DNA of 64,000 nt from Celeribacter marinus (GTDB lineage Bacteria; Pseudomonadota; Alphaproteobacteria; Rhodobacterales; Rhodobacteraceae): NCBI RefSeq assembly GCF_001308265.1, contig NZ_CP012023.1, positions 2,122,932 to 2,186,931 of the forward strand, written 5' to 3'. The notes below the pieces were generated by a model that saw nothing but the letters and a program-made list of their open reading frames with translations, made no database searches and had not been told where the DNA came from. The translations under genes were made by a program, and so were the position numbers. Positions 33,965-42,158 of the stretch are shown here, in pieces (the stretch's first letter is position 1; each line of letters begins with the position of its first letter).

Positions 33965-35736
33965 TAGTGATTATCCCTTGGAAGGTTCTTGGCCACGCGT
34001 TGATACGCTGTGGCGAGTTCGAGACAGCCGCCTTGGGCCAGTTGTCCGACATGCTGTCGGTAGATTTCTTGCCACGGGGTGTGGCTTTCGATGACGGGGG
34101 GGGACCACGCCGCTTTGCGGGCCTCCCATTCGGCGGCGTCCACAAGCGCATTCATGGAGGATGTGTTGATATCAAGCCGCACCATGTCGCCCGTATTGAG
34201 ATAGGCCAATCCGCCGCCCACAATCGCCTCGGGCGAGGCGTTGAGCACGGAGGGGCTTTCGGATGTCCCCGATTGGCGGCCATCGCCAACGGTTGGCATG
34301 TGGTTGATCCCTGCACGGATCATCGCGTCAGGCGGCTGCATATTGACCACCTCCGCCGATCCGGGATAGCCGACACAGCCGACATTGCGGATGAACAACA
34401 TACAGGTCTCGTCGATGTTGAGCGCGGGATCATTGATCCGTTCGTGATAGTCCTCGGGGCCTTCAAACACGATGGCGCGGGCTTCATAAACCCCGTCCTT
34501 GAGGAAGCGGTCACGGAAGTCATCGGAGATCACGGATGATTTCATCAAGGCGCTGTCGAACAGGTTGCCCGAAAGCACAAGGAACCCTGCCTTTTCGCGC
34601 ATCGGTTTGTCATAGGCAAAGATCACGCGGCGGTCTGTGACCTCCACCCCGTCTAGGTTCTCGCCCATGGTTTTGCCCGTGGCTGTCATGACATCTGCGT
34701 GCAATTTGCCCGCACCGTTGAGTTCGGCCATCACCGCAGGCACACCGCCCGCGCGGTAAAACGCCTCGCCAAGATATTCGCCCGCAGGCTGCATATTAAC
34801 GATCAGTGGAATGTCGTAGCCTACGGTTTCCCAGTCTTTGACGTCAAACTCAATGCCCGCATGACGCGCAATGGCCTGTAGGTGCGGCGGCGCGTTAGTG
34901 GACCCGCCGATGGCCGAACACACACGGATCGCGTTCTCGAAACTTTCGCGGGTCAAAATGTCCGACGGCTTGAGGTCCGCGTAAGCCATTTCGACAATGC
35001 GCTGACCGGTTTTGTACGCCATGCCCATGCGTTCCTGAAACGGCGCAGGGATCGCAGAATTGCCCGTCAGGGTCATGCCAAGCGCTTCGGCCATCGCGTT
35101 CATGGTCGAGGCGGTTCCCATGGAATTACAATGGCCAAGCGAGGGCGCAGACGCACAAGCGCGGTCCATAAATTCGTCCCAGCCGATTTTGCCATCCGCC
35201 AACAAACGGCGGCTTTCCCAGATCACGGTGCCAGAGCCAACAAGCTTGCCCTTCCAGTGACCGTCAAGCATCGGACCGCCGTTGAGGCCAATCGCGGGGA
35301 TGTCCATCGTGCAGGCCGCCATGAGTTGCGAGGGCGTGGTTTTGTCACAGCCCGTTGTCATCACCACCGCATCAATCGGGTAGCCGTAGAGCAATTCCAC
35401 AAGGCCCAGATAGGCCAAGTTACGGTCAAGCGCCGCGGTGGGGCGTTTGGCATTCTCGAATATCGGATGCACAGGGAATTCCATCGGAATACCACCCGCG
35501 TCACGAATGCCCGCCTTGATACGGTCCATGAGGAACACGTGGATTTTGTTGCACGGGCTCAGATCGGAGCCGGAATTGGCGATACCGATGATCGGCTTGC
35601 CCGCCTGCAATTCCTCGCGCGTGAAGGCCTGATTGAGATAGCGCTCCAGATAGAGCGCGGTCATCCCCGGATTGTTGGGATTGTCGAACCATTCCTGACT
35701 GCGGAATTGTTTATTTGCGCGAGTATCGTGCGACAT
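33964..35736 (-). CDS. IlvD/Edd-family sugar-acid dehydratase, XylD-like
   Basis: This 590-residue dehydratase of the IlvD/Edd superfamily closely resembles Caulobacter D-xylonate dehydratase XylD as I remember it, from MTALYLERYLN through to the closing LPRDNH. Three cysteines at 62 (LSPCNKIH), 130 (TTGCDKTT) and 203 (LGHCNSMGT) match the [2Fe-2S] ligands of this family. It converts aldonates such as xylonate, arabinonate or gluconate to 2-keto-3-deoxy acids. A frame extends to 35781; ATG 35736 gives the family N-terminus MSHDTRANKQFRSQEWFDNP. Two GntR operators lie just upstream. The exact substrate cannot be told from sequence. Confidence 0.92.
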   Translation of the reverse strand: MSHDTRANKQFRSQEWFDNPNNPGMTALYLERYLNQAFTREELQAGKPIIGIANSGSDLSPCNKIHVFLMDRIKAGIRDAGGIPMEFPVHPIFENAKRPTAALDRNLAYLGLVELLYGYPIDAVVMTTGCDKTTPSQLMAACTMDIPAIGLNGGPMLDGHWKGKLVGSGTVIWESRRLLADGKIGWDEFMDRACASAPSLGHCNSMGTASTMNAMAEALGMTLTGNSAIPAPFQERMGMAYKTGQRIVEMAYADLKPSDILTRESFENAIRVCSAIGGSTNAPPHLQAIARHAGIEFDVKDWETVGYDIPLIVNMQPAGEYLGEAFYRAGGVPAVMAELNGAGKLHADVMTATGKTMGENLDGVEVTDRRVIFAYDKPMREKAGFLVLSGNLFDSALMKSSVISDDFRDRFLKDGVYEARAIVFEGPEDYHERINDPALNIDETCMLFIRNVGCVGYPGSAEVVNMQPPDAMIRAGINHMPTVGDGRQSGTSESPSVLNASPEAIVGGGLAYLNTGDMVRLDINTSSMNALVDAAEWEARKAAWSPPVIESHTPWQEIYRQHVGQLAQGGCLELATAYQRVAKNLPRDNH

Positions 35737-35820
35737 GCGTTCCTCCCCGAAGGCATGAGAATTCAAGACGGCGCAGATCAACGATTCTTGTGTTTACCTG
35801 CGCGGTTAAAGATGGTCTGA

Positions 35821-35833
35821 TTTGGTATACCAA
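35821..35833. promoter_or_regulatory. GntR operator site 3
   Basis: TTTGGTATACCAA lies 85 nt upstream of the XylD-like gene. Its centre is 24 bp from site 4. The two sites share the divergent promoter region with the unknown periplasmic gene at 35915. Confidence 0.85.
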
Positions 35834-35843
35834 GACAAGAAGA

Positions 35844-35859
35844 TTTTGGTATACCAAAA
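35844..35859. promoter_or_regulatory. GntR operator site 4
   Basis: TTTTGGTATACCAAAA is a perfect 16-bp palindrome, the longest and most symmetrical copy in the window. It lies 56 nt upstream of the periplasmic gene on the plus strand. Confidence 0.88.
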
Positions 35860-35914
35860 TTATTTCCGCCGTTTTCACCCGTTATTGCGTGAAACGGCCC
35901 CCTCGGAGAACGCT

Positions 35915-36400
35915 ATGACATACACGACACGCACGACACTGGGACTGGCCGTATGTGCGAGCCTGATCGCCCTGCCCCTTTGGGCCGGTGCCACCCTTGC
36001 CGAGATCGACACCTGCATCGAGACCGCCGCGACCAATGGCACGGTTCCAACCGCCTGTGTTGAGCTGGCCCATTCTGAGTGTGTCGAGTTTCCCCAAGAC
36101 ATGGGAGCCTCTGCGGCGCTGTGTTTCACACAGGCCAAGGATATGTGGTCCGAGGGCATCAGCGCCCGCATGGCGCAGGTCAACGCCAGTGCACCGCCCG
36201 AAATTGCCGCCATCGCCGGTATCGAAGTGAAATACGACCTGTTGTCCGCCTTGGTACAATGTGACCGCATGGAAGAGCTGAACCAGTTGCGCGAGGGCGT
36301 AACGAGCGAGGACGTCTTGCGTCAAAAAACGGCGTGCACCTCAACGGCAAGCGGGCTTGCCTACACCAAACTCACATGGCGCGCGCGCCAGTTGCCATAA
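35915..36400 (+). CDS. unknown cysteine-rich periplasmic protein under GntR control
   Basis: This 161-residue protein has a signal peptide (about residues 1-29, TLGLAVCASLIALPLWAGAT). The mature part contains about six cysteines (DTCIET, PTACVEL, HSECVEF, ALCFTQ, VQCDRM, KTACTS), spaced so that disulphides are likely. The layout loosely resembles LprI/DUF1311-type proteins, but I am not sure of that. GGAG precedes the ATG. The gene has two operators immediately upstream and a terminator downstream, so it is a single-gene unit of the sugar-acid regulon. Its job there is unknown. Confidence 0.75.
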   Translation: MTYTTRTTLGLAVCASLIALPLWAGATLAEIDTCIETAATNGTVPTACVELAHSECVEFPQDMGASAALCFTQAKDMWSEGISARMAQVNASAPPEIAAIAGIEVKYDLLSALVQCDRMEELNQLREGVTSEDVLRQKTACTSTASGLAYTKLTWRARQLP

Positions 36401-36437
36401 AACGGCGCGGGCCTCACAGACGTAATCACAATAAAAG

Positions 36438-36474
36438 ACGGGCCGCAGGAATACCCCTACGGCCCGTTTTGTTT
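36438..36474. terminator. bidirectional terminator
   Basis: ACGGGCCG and CGGCCCGT form an 8-bp stem with a 14-nt loop. A T-rich tail is present on the plus strand (TTTTGTTT) and on the minus strand (CTTTTATT). It separates two convergent genes. Confidence 0.8.
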
Positions 36475-36488
36475 GACAGATGAAAGGC

Positions 36489-37412
36489 TTAGGCTTTGCC
36501 CTTGGCCACTTCGTCGGCCATGTTCAACCCGTTAAGATCGCCCACCACATCCGACAGCGTGATGATGAAATCCTCACCTTTGCCAATCGCTTCGGCATGG
36601 GTAAAATAATGCTTGGCCGCAGAGGCCATAACATTCACCGCCCCCGCTTCTGACGCCATCGCATTGAAATAACGCAAGTCTTTGGTCGCATTGGCGATAG
36701 AGAACTTGTGAATTTCCGCATCGCGCCCGATGGCATAGGCCATGAACGTGTCAAAGAACCCGTTCGACAGGCGGCTATCGCCGATCACTTTGGCGTACGT
36801 ATTGGGGGAAATCCCCGCTTTGGTCGCGACCGCCAAAGCCTCGGCATACAAAGACGCGTAGCCCATAGAGGTGAAGTTCATCAGCAGCTTCATCTTATGA
36901 CCTGCGCCCGTTGGGCCGACATGGTTGATGGTGCCAGCCCAACATTCAATGATGGGCAAAACCCGCGCAAAATCCGCGTCAGGCGCACCGACCATCGCGT
37001 CCAATGTGCCCGCCTCGGCCTCTTTGGGGGTGCGCCCCAAGGGCGCGTCGATCATCACGCCGCCCTTCTCGGCCAGAGCCGCCGCCAGCGCCTCCGTCGA
37101 GGTCGGATCAGCGGTGGTGGTGTCGATCACGGTCAGGCCCGCGCGCATCCCCGCAAGGATGCCATCGGGACCGTGAAACACCGCCTCGACCTGTGGCGAA
37201 TTGGACAGGCAGATGTGAATCACATCGCAATTTTCGGCCATTTCGCGCGGCGTTTTTGCCTCCGTGGCCCCCATGCCAACAAGGCTATCGATCGGCGTGC
37301 GGTTGCGATTGCCCTTGACCCACAGCGGGTAGCCGCCTTGCAAGATATTCTTGGCCATGCCGTGGCCCATAAAGCCGACGCCGATGAACCCAACGGTTGG
37401 TTTGTCTGTCAT
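36489..37412 (-). CDS. beta-hydroxyacid dehydrogenase (3-hydroxyisobutyrate/tartronate-semialdehyde reductase family)
   Basis: This 307-residue NAD(P)-dependent enzyme has the Rossmann motif GFIGVGFMGHGMAKNIL, a substrate-binding stretch in DAPLGRTPKEAEAGTL (where many members have DAPVSGG) and the catalytic lysine in GHKMKLLMNF. The family reduces or oxidises small beta-hydroxy acids such as tartronate semialdehyde, L-threonate or 3-hydroxyisobutyrate. It lies 24 nt after the gluconate 5-dehydrogenase-like gene. In this setting it probably handles a C3 or C4 fragment of sugar-acid breakdown. The substrate is uncertain. Confidence 0.87.
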   Translation of the reverse strand: MTDKPTVGFIGVGFMGHGMAKNILQGGYPLWVKGNRNRTPIDSLVGMGATEAKTPREMAENCDVIHICLSNSPQVEAVFHGPDGILAGMRAGLTVIDTTTADPTSTEALAAALAEKGGVMIDAPLGRTPKEAEAGTLDAMVGAPDADFARVLPIIECWAGTINHVGPTGAGHKMKLLMNFTSMGYASLYAEALAVATKAGISPNTYAKVIGDSRLSNGFFDTFMAYAIGRDAEIHKFSIANATKDLRYFNAMASEAGAVNVMASAAKHYFTHAEAIGKGEDFIITLSDVVGDLNGLNMADEVAKGKA

Positions 37413-37436
37413 AGTGATCTCCTCCCAAAGATATGA

Positions 37437-38198
37437 TTACAGGCTCGCGGTGATGCCGCCATCCACGAACAGCGTATGGCCGTTCACAAAAGTAGACGCG
37501 GGCGATGACAAGAAGATAGCAGCCCCCACGAGTTCCTCCACCCGTCCCCAGCGACCAGCGGGTGTGCGTTTTTCGAGCCACGCGGAGAAATCCGCATCGG
37601 CCACAAGTGCGGCGTTGAGCGGCGTGTCGAAATAGCCCGGCGCGATAGCGTTACAGTTCAACCCGTGCTTGGCCCAATCGGTCGCCATGCCCTTTGTCAG
37701 GTTGGTAACGGCGCCCTTGGACGCGGTGTAGGGCGCGATTGAGGGACGCGCGAGGGCGGATTGCACAGATGCGATATTGATGATGCGGCCCGCACCGCGT
37801 TTGATCATGTGACGCGCCACGGCTTTGGACACGTAGAACACCGAATTCACATTGGTGCGCATCAGCGTGTCAAAGGCATCGGCGGGGAATTCTTCGAGGG
37901 CGGCGCGGTGCTGCATCCCTGCGTTATTCACGAGGATATCAATCGCGCCATGTTCGGCCTCATAGGCGTCAACGGCGGTCAATGCGGCGTCGGCGTCCGT
38001 GACGTCAAAGGCAAGCGTATCGACCGTAAACCCCTCACCACGCAGCTTATCTGCCGCCTCTTCTAGGCGCTCGGCGTTACGCGCGTTCAAGACCAAATGC
38101 GCCCCCGCCTGCGCCAGACCTTTGGCCAAGGCATAACCGATGCCCATGGATGAGCCTGTGATGAGTGCGCGTTTGCCTGTGAGATCGAATAGCTGCAT
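37437..38198 (-). CDS. SDR, gluconate 5-dehydrogenase (IdnO)-like
   Basis: This 253-residue SDR begins MQLFDLTGKRALITGSSMGI, with NNAGMQHRAALEEFP and catalytic NIASVQSALARP and YTASKGAVTNL. The N-terminus and the NNAGMQHR motif are typical of gluconate 5-dehydrogenase, which interconverts 5-keto-D-gluconate and D-gluconate. GGAGGA 3 nt before the ATG fixes the start at 38198, although the frame opens at 38345. The divergent neighbour is an idonate-dehydrogenase-like gene, and both share operator site 5. Together they would convert L-idonate to gluconate. Confidence 0.88.
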   Translation of the reverse strand: MQLFDLTGKRALITGSSMGIGYALAKGLAQAGAHLVLNARNAERLEEAADKLRGEGFTVDTLAFDVTDADAALTAVDAYEAEHGAIDILVNNAGMQHRAALEEFPADAFDTLMRTNVNSVFYVSKAVARHMIKRGAGRIINIASVQSALARPSIAPYTASKGAVTNLTKGMATDWAKHGLNCNAIAPGYFDTPLNAALVADADFSAWLEKRTPAGRWGRVEELVGAAIFLSSPASTFVNGHTLFVDGGITASL

Positions 38199-38258
38199 GG
38201 GTCCTCCAAAAATGCACTGCGCGGCCCATTGACAATCAGGGCCGAAATCGCGTTGATA

Positions 38259-38274
38259 TTTTGGTATACCATTT
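38259..38274. promoter_or_regulatory. GntR operator site 5
   Basis: TTTTGGTATACCATTT carries the perfect core TGGTATACCA. It sits midway between the divergent idnO-like (start 38198) and idnD-like (start 38325) genes and can govern both. Confidence 0.87.
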
Positions 38275-38324
38275 TTGGCGCGTTGCAAATAGCAACGCAC
38301 ATGACTGTCTGGGAGGACACCCCA

Positions 38325-39356
38325 ATGAAGGCGCTTTATGCCCACGGACCCCGCGATTTACAGTTGGGATCGTGCGATATTGATGATCCACAAGCGGGCG
38401 AAGTACGCATTAAAATGGCACGCGGCGGCATTTGCGGCTCTGATTTGCACTACTTTTTGCATGGGGGATTCGGCACGGTGCGTTTGCGCGAACCGATGGT
38501 TTTGGGTCACGAAGTCTCTGGGCATGTCACCGCAATCGGAGAGGGCGTCGACGGTTTGGCCGTGGGCGATCTGGTCGCCGTATCGCCTTCGCGCCCGTGC
38601 GGCGCATGCGAGGAATGCGCACGCGGCAACGCCAATCATTGCGCCAACATGCGCTTTTACGGCTCCGCGATGCCATTTCCCCATATCCAAGGCGCATTTC
38701 GCGAAGAGATTGTAGCGATGCAAAGCCAATGCGTGAAAGCCGAGGGACTAACCCCCGCCGAAGCCGCCACAGCCGAACCTTTGGCCGTTGTTTTGCACGC
38801 CCTGCACCAAGCGGGCGATCTATTGGGCAAACGCGTGTTGGTGACGGGATGCGGCCCCATCGGGTTGCTCACCATCCTTGCGGCGCGCCGCGCAGGGGCG
38901 GCTGATATTATCGCGACAGACATCTCTGACCGTGGACTTGAATTCGCGCGCAACGCGGGTGCGAATGTGACGGTGAACACCATGACCCATGCGGACGGGC
39001 TTGCGGTCTATGGCGCGGGCAAAGGCACACTCGATGTGCTGTTTGAATGCTCGGGCGCGCAGGTGGCATTGGCGGGTGCGATCCCCGCGATCCGTCCCAA
39101 AGGCGTGATTGTTCAGGTCGGCATGTCGGGCGATATGACCCTGCCGATGCAACAAATCACCGTCAAAGAACTCGCCCTCAAAGGCTCGTTCCGCTTTCAT
39201 CCCGAATTTGCCACCGCGATTTCCCTGATGCAGCAAAAGCTGATCGACGTGACGCCGCTCATCACCCACAGCTTCCCGCTTGAGCAGTTCCAAGAGGCGT
39301 TTGACACCGCAACGGATCGCGAAAAAGCGATGAAAGTGCAACTGGTGTTTGGCTGA
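38325..39356 (+). CDS. zinc-dependent dehydrogenase, L-idonate 5-dehydrogenase (IdnD)-like
   Basis: This 343-residue medium-chain dehydrogenase has catalytic zinc ligands in RGGICGSDLHYF and GHEVSG, four structural-zinc cysteines in CGACEECARGNANHC and the NAD motif VTGCGPIGLLTILAARRAG. RGGICGSDLHY is the signature I know from E. coli IdnD, which oxidises L-idonate to 5-ketogluconate. GGGAGGA precedes ATG 38325; the frame opens earlier at 38229, across the operator, so the shorter start is preferred. It leads a four-gene operon. Confidence 0.87.
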   Translation: MKALYAHGPRDLQLGSCDIDDPQAGEVRIKMARGGICGSDLHYFLHGGFGTVRLREPMVLGHEVSGHVTAIGEGVDGLAVGDLVAVSPSRPCGACEECARGNANHCANMRFYGSAMPFPHIQGAFREEIVAMQSQCVKAEGLTPAEAATAEPLAVVLHALHQAGDLLGKRVLVTGCGPIGLLTILAARRAGAADIIATDISDRGLEFARNAGANVTVNTMTHADGLAVYGAGKGTLDVLFECSGAQVALAGAIPAIRPKGVIVQVGMSGDMTLPMQQITVKELALKGSFRFHPEFATAISLMQQKLIDVTPLITHSFPLEQFQEAFDTATDREKAMKVQLVFG

Positions 39357-39952
39357 TGCTGACGTTCGCGGCTGCGGTCTTTTTCCTCATTGTCACGCCC
39401 GGCCCCGGTGTTTTATCGGCGGCTGGCGTTGGCTCGGCCTTCGGGTTTCGTCAGGCTACGCGCTACCTGATCGGCCTGTTTATCGGCTCCAACATCGTCG
39501 GCGCAGCCGTCATTTCGGGACTGGCGGCTGTGATCCTCGCCAACCCTGCAATCCGCACGGTTCTTATGGCCGCGTCATTGGCCTATCTGTTCTATCTGGC
39601 CGCTAAGATCGCGTTCGCGGGTGCCAAAATCGCGTTCATGCAAAGCAAGCGCGGGCCAGGGATCGGCGCGGGGATTATGCTACAAGTCATTAATCCCAAA
39701 GCCTACGCCGTGAACACCGCGCTCTTTTCCGGCTTTTCGTTTGCACCCGATAACTACACTTTTGAGGTCGCGATGAAACTCGCCATCATGTACGCAATCT
39801 GGCTGCCTATTCACCTTGGGTGGGCCTATGCGGGTGCCTCACTGCATAGGCTCAACCTCTCCACGCGCGCGCAACGCCGTATCAATTATGCCATGGCTGC
39901 GGCCATGTTGATGGTTGTCTTGCTCGCGCTTTTCTCAAGCTTTTTCGCATAA
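39356..39952 (+). CDS. LysE/RhtB-family exporter
   Basis: This 198-residue membrane protein of the LysE/RhtB type has the family N-terminal motif FLIVTPGPGVLSAAGVGSAF and six predicted helices. LysE members export amino acids or similar compounds. Its ATG overlaps the upstream dehydrogenase stop (TGATG). Its presence inside a sugar-acid operon suggests export of an amino acid or overflow product, but that is inference. Confidence 0.88.
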   Translation: MLTFAAAVFFLIVTPGPGVLSAAGVGSAFGFRQATRYLIGLFIGSNIVGAAVISGLAAVILANPAIRTVLMAASLAYLFYLAAKIAFAGAKIAFMQSKRGPGIGAGIMLQVINPKAYAVNTALFSGFSFAPDNYTFEVAMKLAIMYAIWLPIHLGWAYAGASLHRLNLSTRAQRRINYAMAAAMLMVVLLALFSSFFA

Positions 39953-39962
39953 AGGAGCCGCC

Positions 39963-41114
39963 ATGCTTCCCCTTTCCAATCATGCCCCCAACGCCACCTT
40001 TGTCGGACGTATCTGGCGCGAGGGCACCGGACCGTGTCTTGTTACACTGCGCGGTGATATGGTCGTCGACATCACCTCCAAAACAGCCCCCACCATGCGC
40101 GACCTACTCGATATGGATGACCCTGCGGGGTATGTGGCATCGGCACAGGGTGAGGACGTATGCACGCTTGCCGAGTTGTCCGAGCGCTCCGTTGAGAGCG
40201 CGGACCAAGATGCGCTCCGCCTGCTTGCGCCCTGCGATTTACAGGCCGTGAAAGCCTGTGGTGTGACCTTTGCCGAAAGCATGGTTGAACGCGTGATCGA
40301 AGAGCAAGCGGCGGGAGATCTGGACGCGGCTGCGGCCATCCGCGCCCGTGTGGCCGCGCGCATTGGCGACAGTTTGTCGGGCATTGTCCCCGGCTCGGAC
40401 AAGGCCATGGAGGTCAAGAAAATCCTGCAAGCCGAAGGGCTTTGGTCACAATACCTCGAAGTGGGCATTGGCCCAGACGCGGAAGTATTCACCAAGGGTC
40501 AGCCGCTCTCCTCTGTGGGGTGTGGCGCCTCTGTGGGCCTGCACCCCGTGTCGAAATGGAACAACCCCGAGCCGGAGATCGTTCTGGCCGTGAATGCACG
40601 CGGCGAGATCAAGGGGGCAACCCTTGGCAATGACGTGAACCTGCGCGATGTCGAGGGGCGTTCCGCCTTGTTGCTTGGCAAAGCCAAGGACAACAACGCC
40701 TCGTGCTCCATCGGTCCATTCGTGCGCCTGTTTGACGCGACCTATTCCATGAGCGATGTAGAGACGGCCGAATTGACATTGAAAGTGACCGGCGAAGACG
40801 GGTTTGTGATGGACGGGCATAGCTCCATGACCAAAATCTCGCGCGCGCCCGCCGATCTGGCGCGCCAAACCTGTGGACCGCACCACCAATACCCCGACGG
40901 GTTTTTCCTTTTTCTTGGCACGCTCTTCGCGCCGATCAAAGACCGCGATGCCAAAGGGCAAGGGTTCACGCACCACGTGGGCGATGCCGTTGAAATCTCC
41001 GAGCCAAATCTTGGCACACTGACCAACACTGTGCGCCTGTCGCCCGATTGTCCGCATTGGACCTTTGGCGCGGGGGCCTTCATGCGCAACCTTGCGGCGC
41101 GCGACCTCATCTAA
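39963..41114 (+). CDS. FAH-family 2-keto-3-deoxy-pentonate dehydratase, XylX-like
   Basis: This 383-residue protein of the fumarylacetoacetate-hydrolase superfamily strongly resembles Caulobacter XylX as I remember it, with LWSQYLEVGIGPDAEVFTKG, SKWNNPEPEIVLAVN, LGNDVNLRDVEGRSALLLGK and KDNNASCSIGPF. XylX dehydrates 2-keto-3-deoxy-D-xylonate to alpha-ketoglutarate semialdehyde in the Weimberg-type route. Metal-binding acidic residues are in the NNPEPE and NDVNLRD motifs. The frame starts at 39915; ATG 39963 follows an AAAGGAG site. It pairs functionally with the XylD-like dehydratase at 33964. Confidence 0.9.
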   Translation: MLPLSNHAPNATFVGRIWREGTGPCLVTLRGDMVVDITSKTAPTMRDLLDMDDPAGYVASAQGEDVCTLAELSERSVESADQDALRLLAPCDLQAVKACGVTFAESMVERVIEEQAAGDLDAAAAIRARVAARIGDSLSGIVPGSDKAMEVKKILQAEGLWSQYLEVGIGPDAEVFTKGQPLSSVGCGASVGLHPVSKWNNPEPEIVLAVNARGEIKGATLGNDVNLRDVEGRSALLLGKAKDNNASCSIGPFVRLFDATYSMSDVETAELTLKVTGEDGFVMDGHSSMTKISRAPADLARQTCGPHHQYPDGFFLFLGTLFAPIKDRDAKGQGFTHHVGDAVEISEPNLGTLTNTVRLSPDCPHWTFGAGAFMRNLAARDLI

Positions 41115-41126
41115 GGGACTGAAAAC

Positions 41127-42092
41127 ATGAAAATTTGCATCATCGGTGGCGGCGGTCTCGTCGGCCAGAAGCTCGCAACAGAACTGGCTGCACGCGGCAC
41201 GCTCAAAGGTCAAACGATCGACACGCTGGTCTTGGCGGATGTGGTTGATCCCGCCCCTATTGCGGCCGATTTCACCGTAGAGCGCGTGACCTGCGATATC
41301 ACTGATACCGCGTCCGTAGCCAAGTTGGTGGACGCGGATACGGACGTGATTTACCTGCTCGCCGCCATCGTCTCGGGCCAAGCCGAGGAAGAGTTCGAGC
41401 TGGGCTATGACATCAACATGTTCGGGATTCGCAACGTGCTTGAACGTGTGCGCGCCCTAGGTCACAAACCCACCGTGGTGTTCACCTCGTCCATCGCCGT
41501 ATTTGGCGGCGATGTGCCCGACCCGATCACCGACAATTCATACCTCAACCCACAGACGTCCTACGGCGCGCAAAAAGCGATGGGTGAGTTGCTGATCAAC
41601 GACTATTCGCGCAAAGGTTTTATAGATGGGCGCGCCTTTCGCCTGCCAACGATTTCGGTACGTCCGGGTAAGCCCAACCGTGCAGCCTCCGGTTTTATGT
41701 CGTCGATCTTTCGCGAGCCGCTTCAGGGTCAAGAGGCCGTGTGTCCGGTGGGGCGCGATTTCCCGCATTACTACCTCAGCCCGCGCAAGTGCATCGAAAA
41801 CCTGATCAAAGGTGCCGAAGTGAAGGCCGAGGACATCGGACAAAACCGCGCGATGACCATGCCCGGACGCACTTGGACCATCGGTCAAATGATCGACGCC
41901 ATGACAGCCGTAACAGGCCCACAGGCGGAAACATTGATCAAGTTCGAAGAGCAGCCCGCCGTTTGGGACATCGTCAAAGGTTGGCGGTTTGATATTCACG
42001 CGGACAAGGCACTCTCACTTGGCCTTGAGGCTGACGAGAGCTTTGAGGACAATATCCGTCACTTTATCGCAGACGACAAAGCCGCGCTGTAG
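41127..42092 (+). CDS. NAD-dependent epimerase/dehydratase family, D-erythronate dehydrogenase (DenD)-like
   Basis: This 321-residue extended SDR has the NAD motif IIGGGGLVGQKLA, a TSSIAVFGGDVPDPITDN segment and the catalytic tyrosine/lysine in YGAQKAMGELL. The RLPTISVRPGKPNRAASGF run is the hallmark I associate with DenD, which oxidises D-erythronate to 2-oxo-tetronate. The kinase and aldolase partners of that pathway (OtnK, OtnC) are absent here, so the substrate may differ. It ends the plus-strand operon before the terminator at 42127. Confidence 0.87.
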   Translation: MKICIIGGGGLVGQKLATELAARGTLKGQTIDTLVLADVVDPAPIAADFTVERVTCDITDTASVAKLVDADTDVIYLLAAIVSGQAEEEFELGYDINMFGIRNVLERVRALGHKPTVVFTSSIAVFGGDVPDPITDNSYLNPQTSYGAQKAMGELLINDYSRKGFIDGRAFRLPTISVRPGKPNRAASGFMSSIFREPLQGQEAVCPVGRDFPHYYLSPRKCIENLIKGAEVKAEDIGQNRAMTMPGRTWTIGQMIDAMTAVTGPQAETLIKFEEQPAVWDIVKGWRFDIHADKALSLGLEADESFEDNIRHFIADDKAAL

Positions 42093-42126
42093 CGCGCGGC
42101 TTTGATCAAAATCAGACTACAAAATC

Positions 42127-42158
42127 AAAGGGCTAGGGTGTTTTCCTTAGCCCTTTTT
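42127..42158. terminator. bidirectional terminator overlapping the aldolase stop codon
   Basis: AAAGGGCTAGGG and CCTTAGCCCTTT pair over 12 bp with one mismatch and a 6-nt loop, followed by a T tail on the plus strand. The stop codon of the minus-strand aldolase (42147-42149) lies inside the stem. Confidence 0.82.

Noticed and set aside
34882..35820. 312-codon plus-strand frame opposite the XylD-like dehydratase
   Set aside because: Same reasoning: antisense to a well-conserved enzyme, no ribosome site, and composition typical of a shadow.
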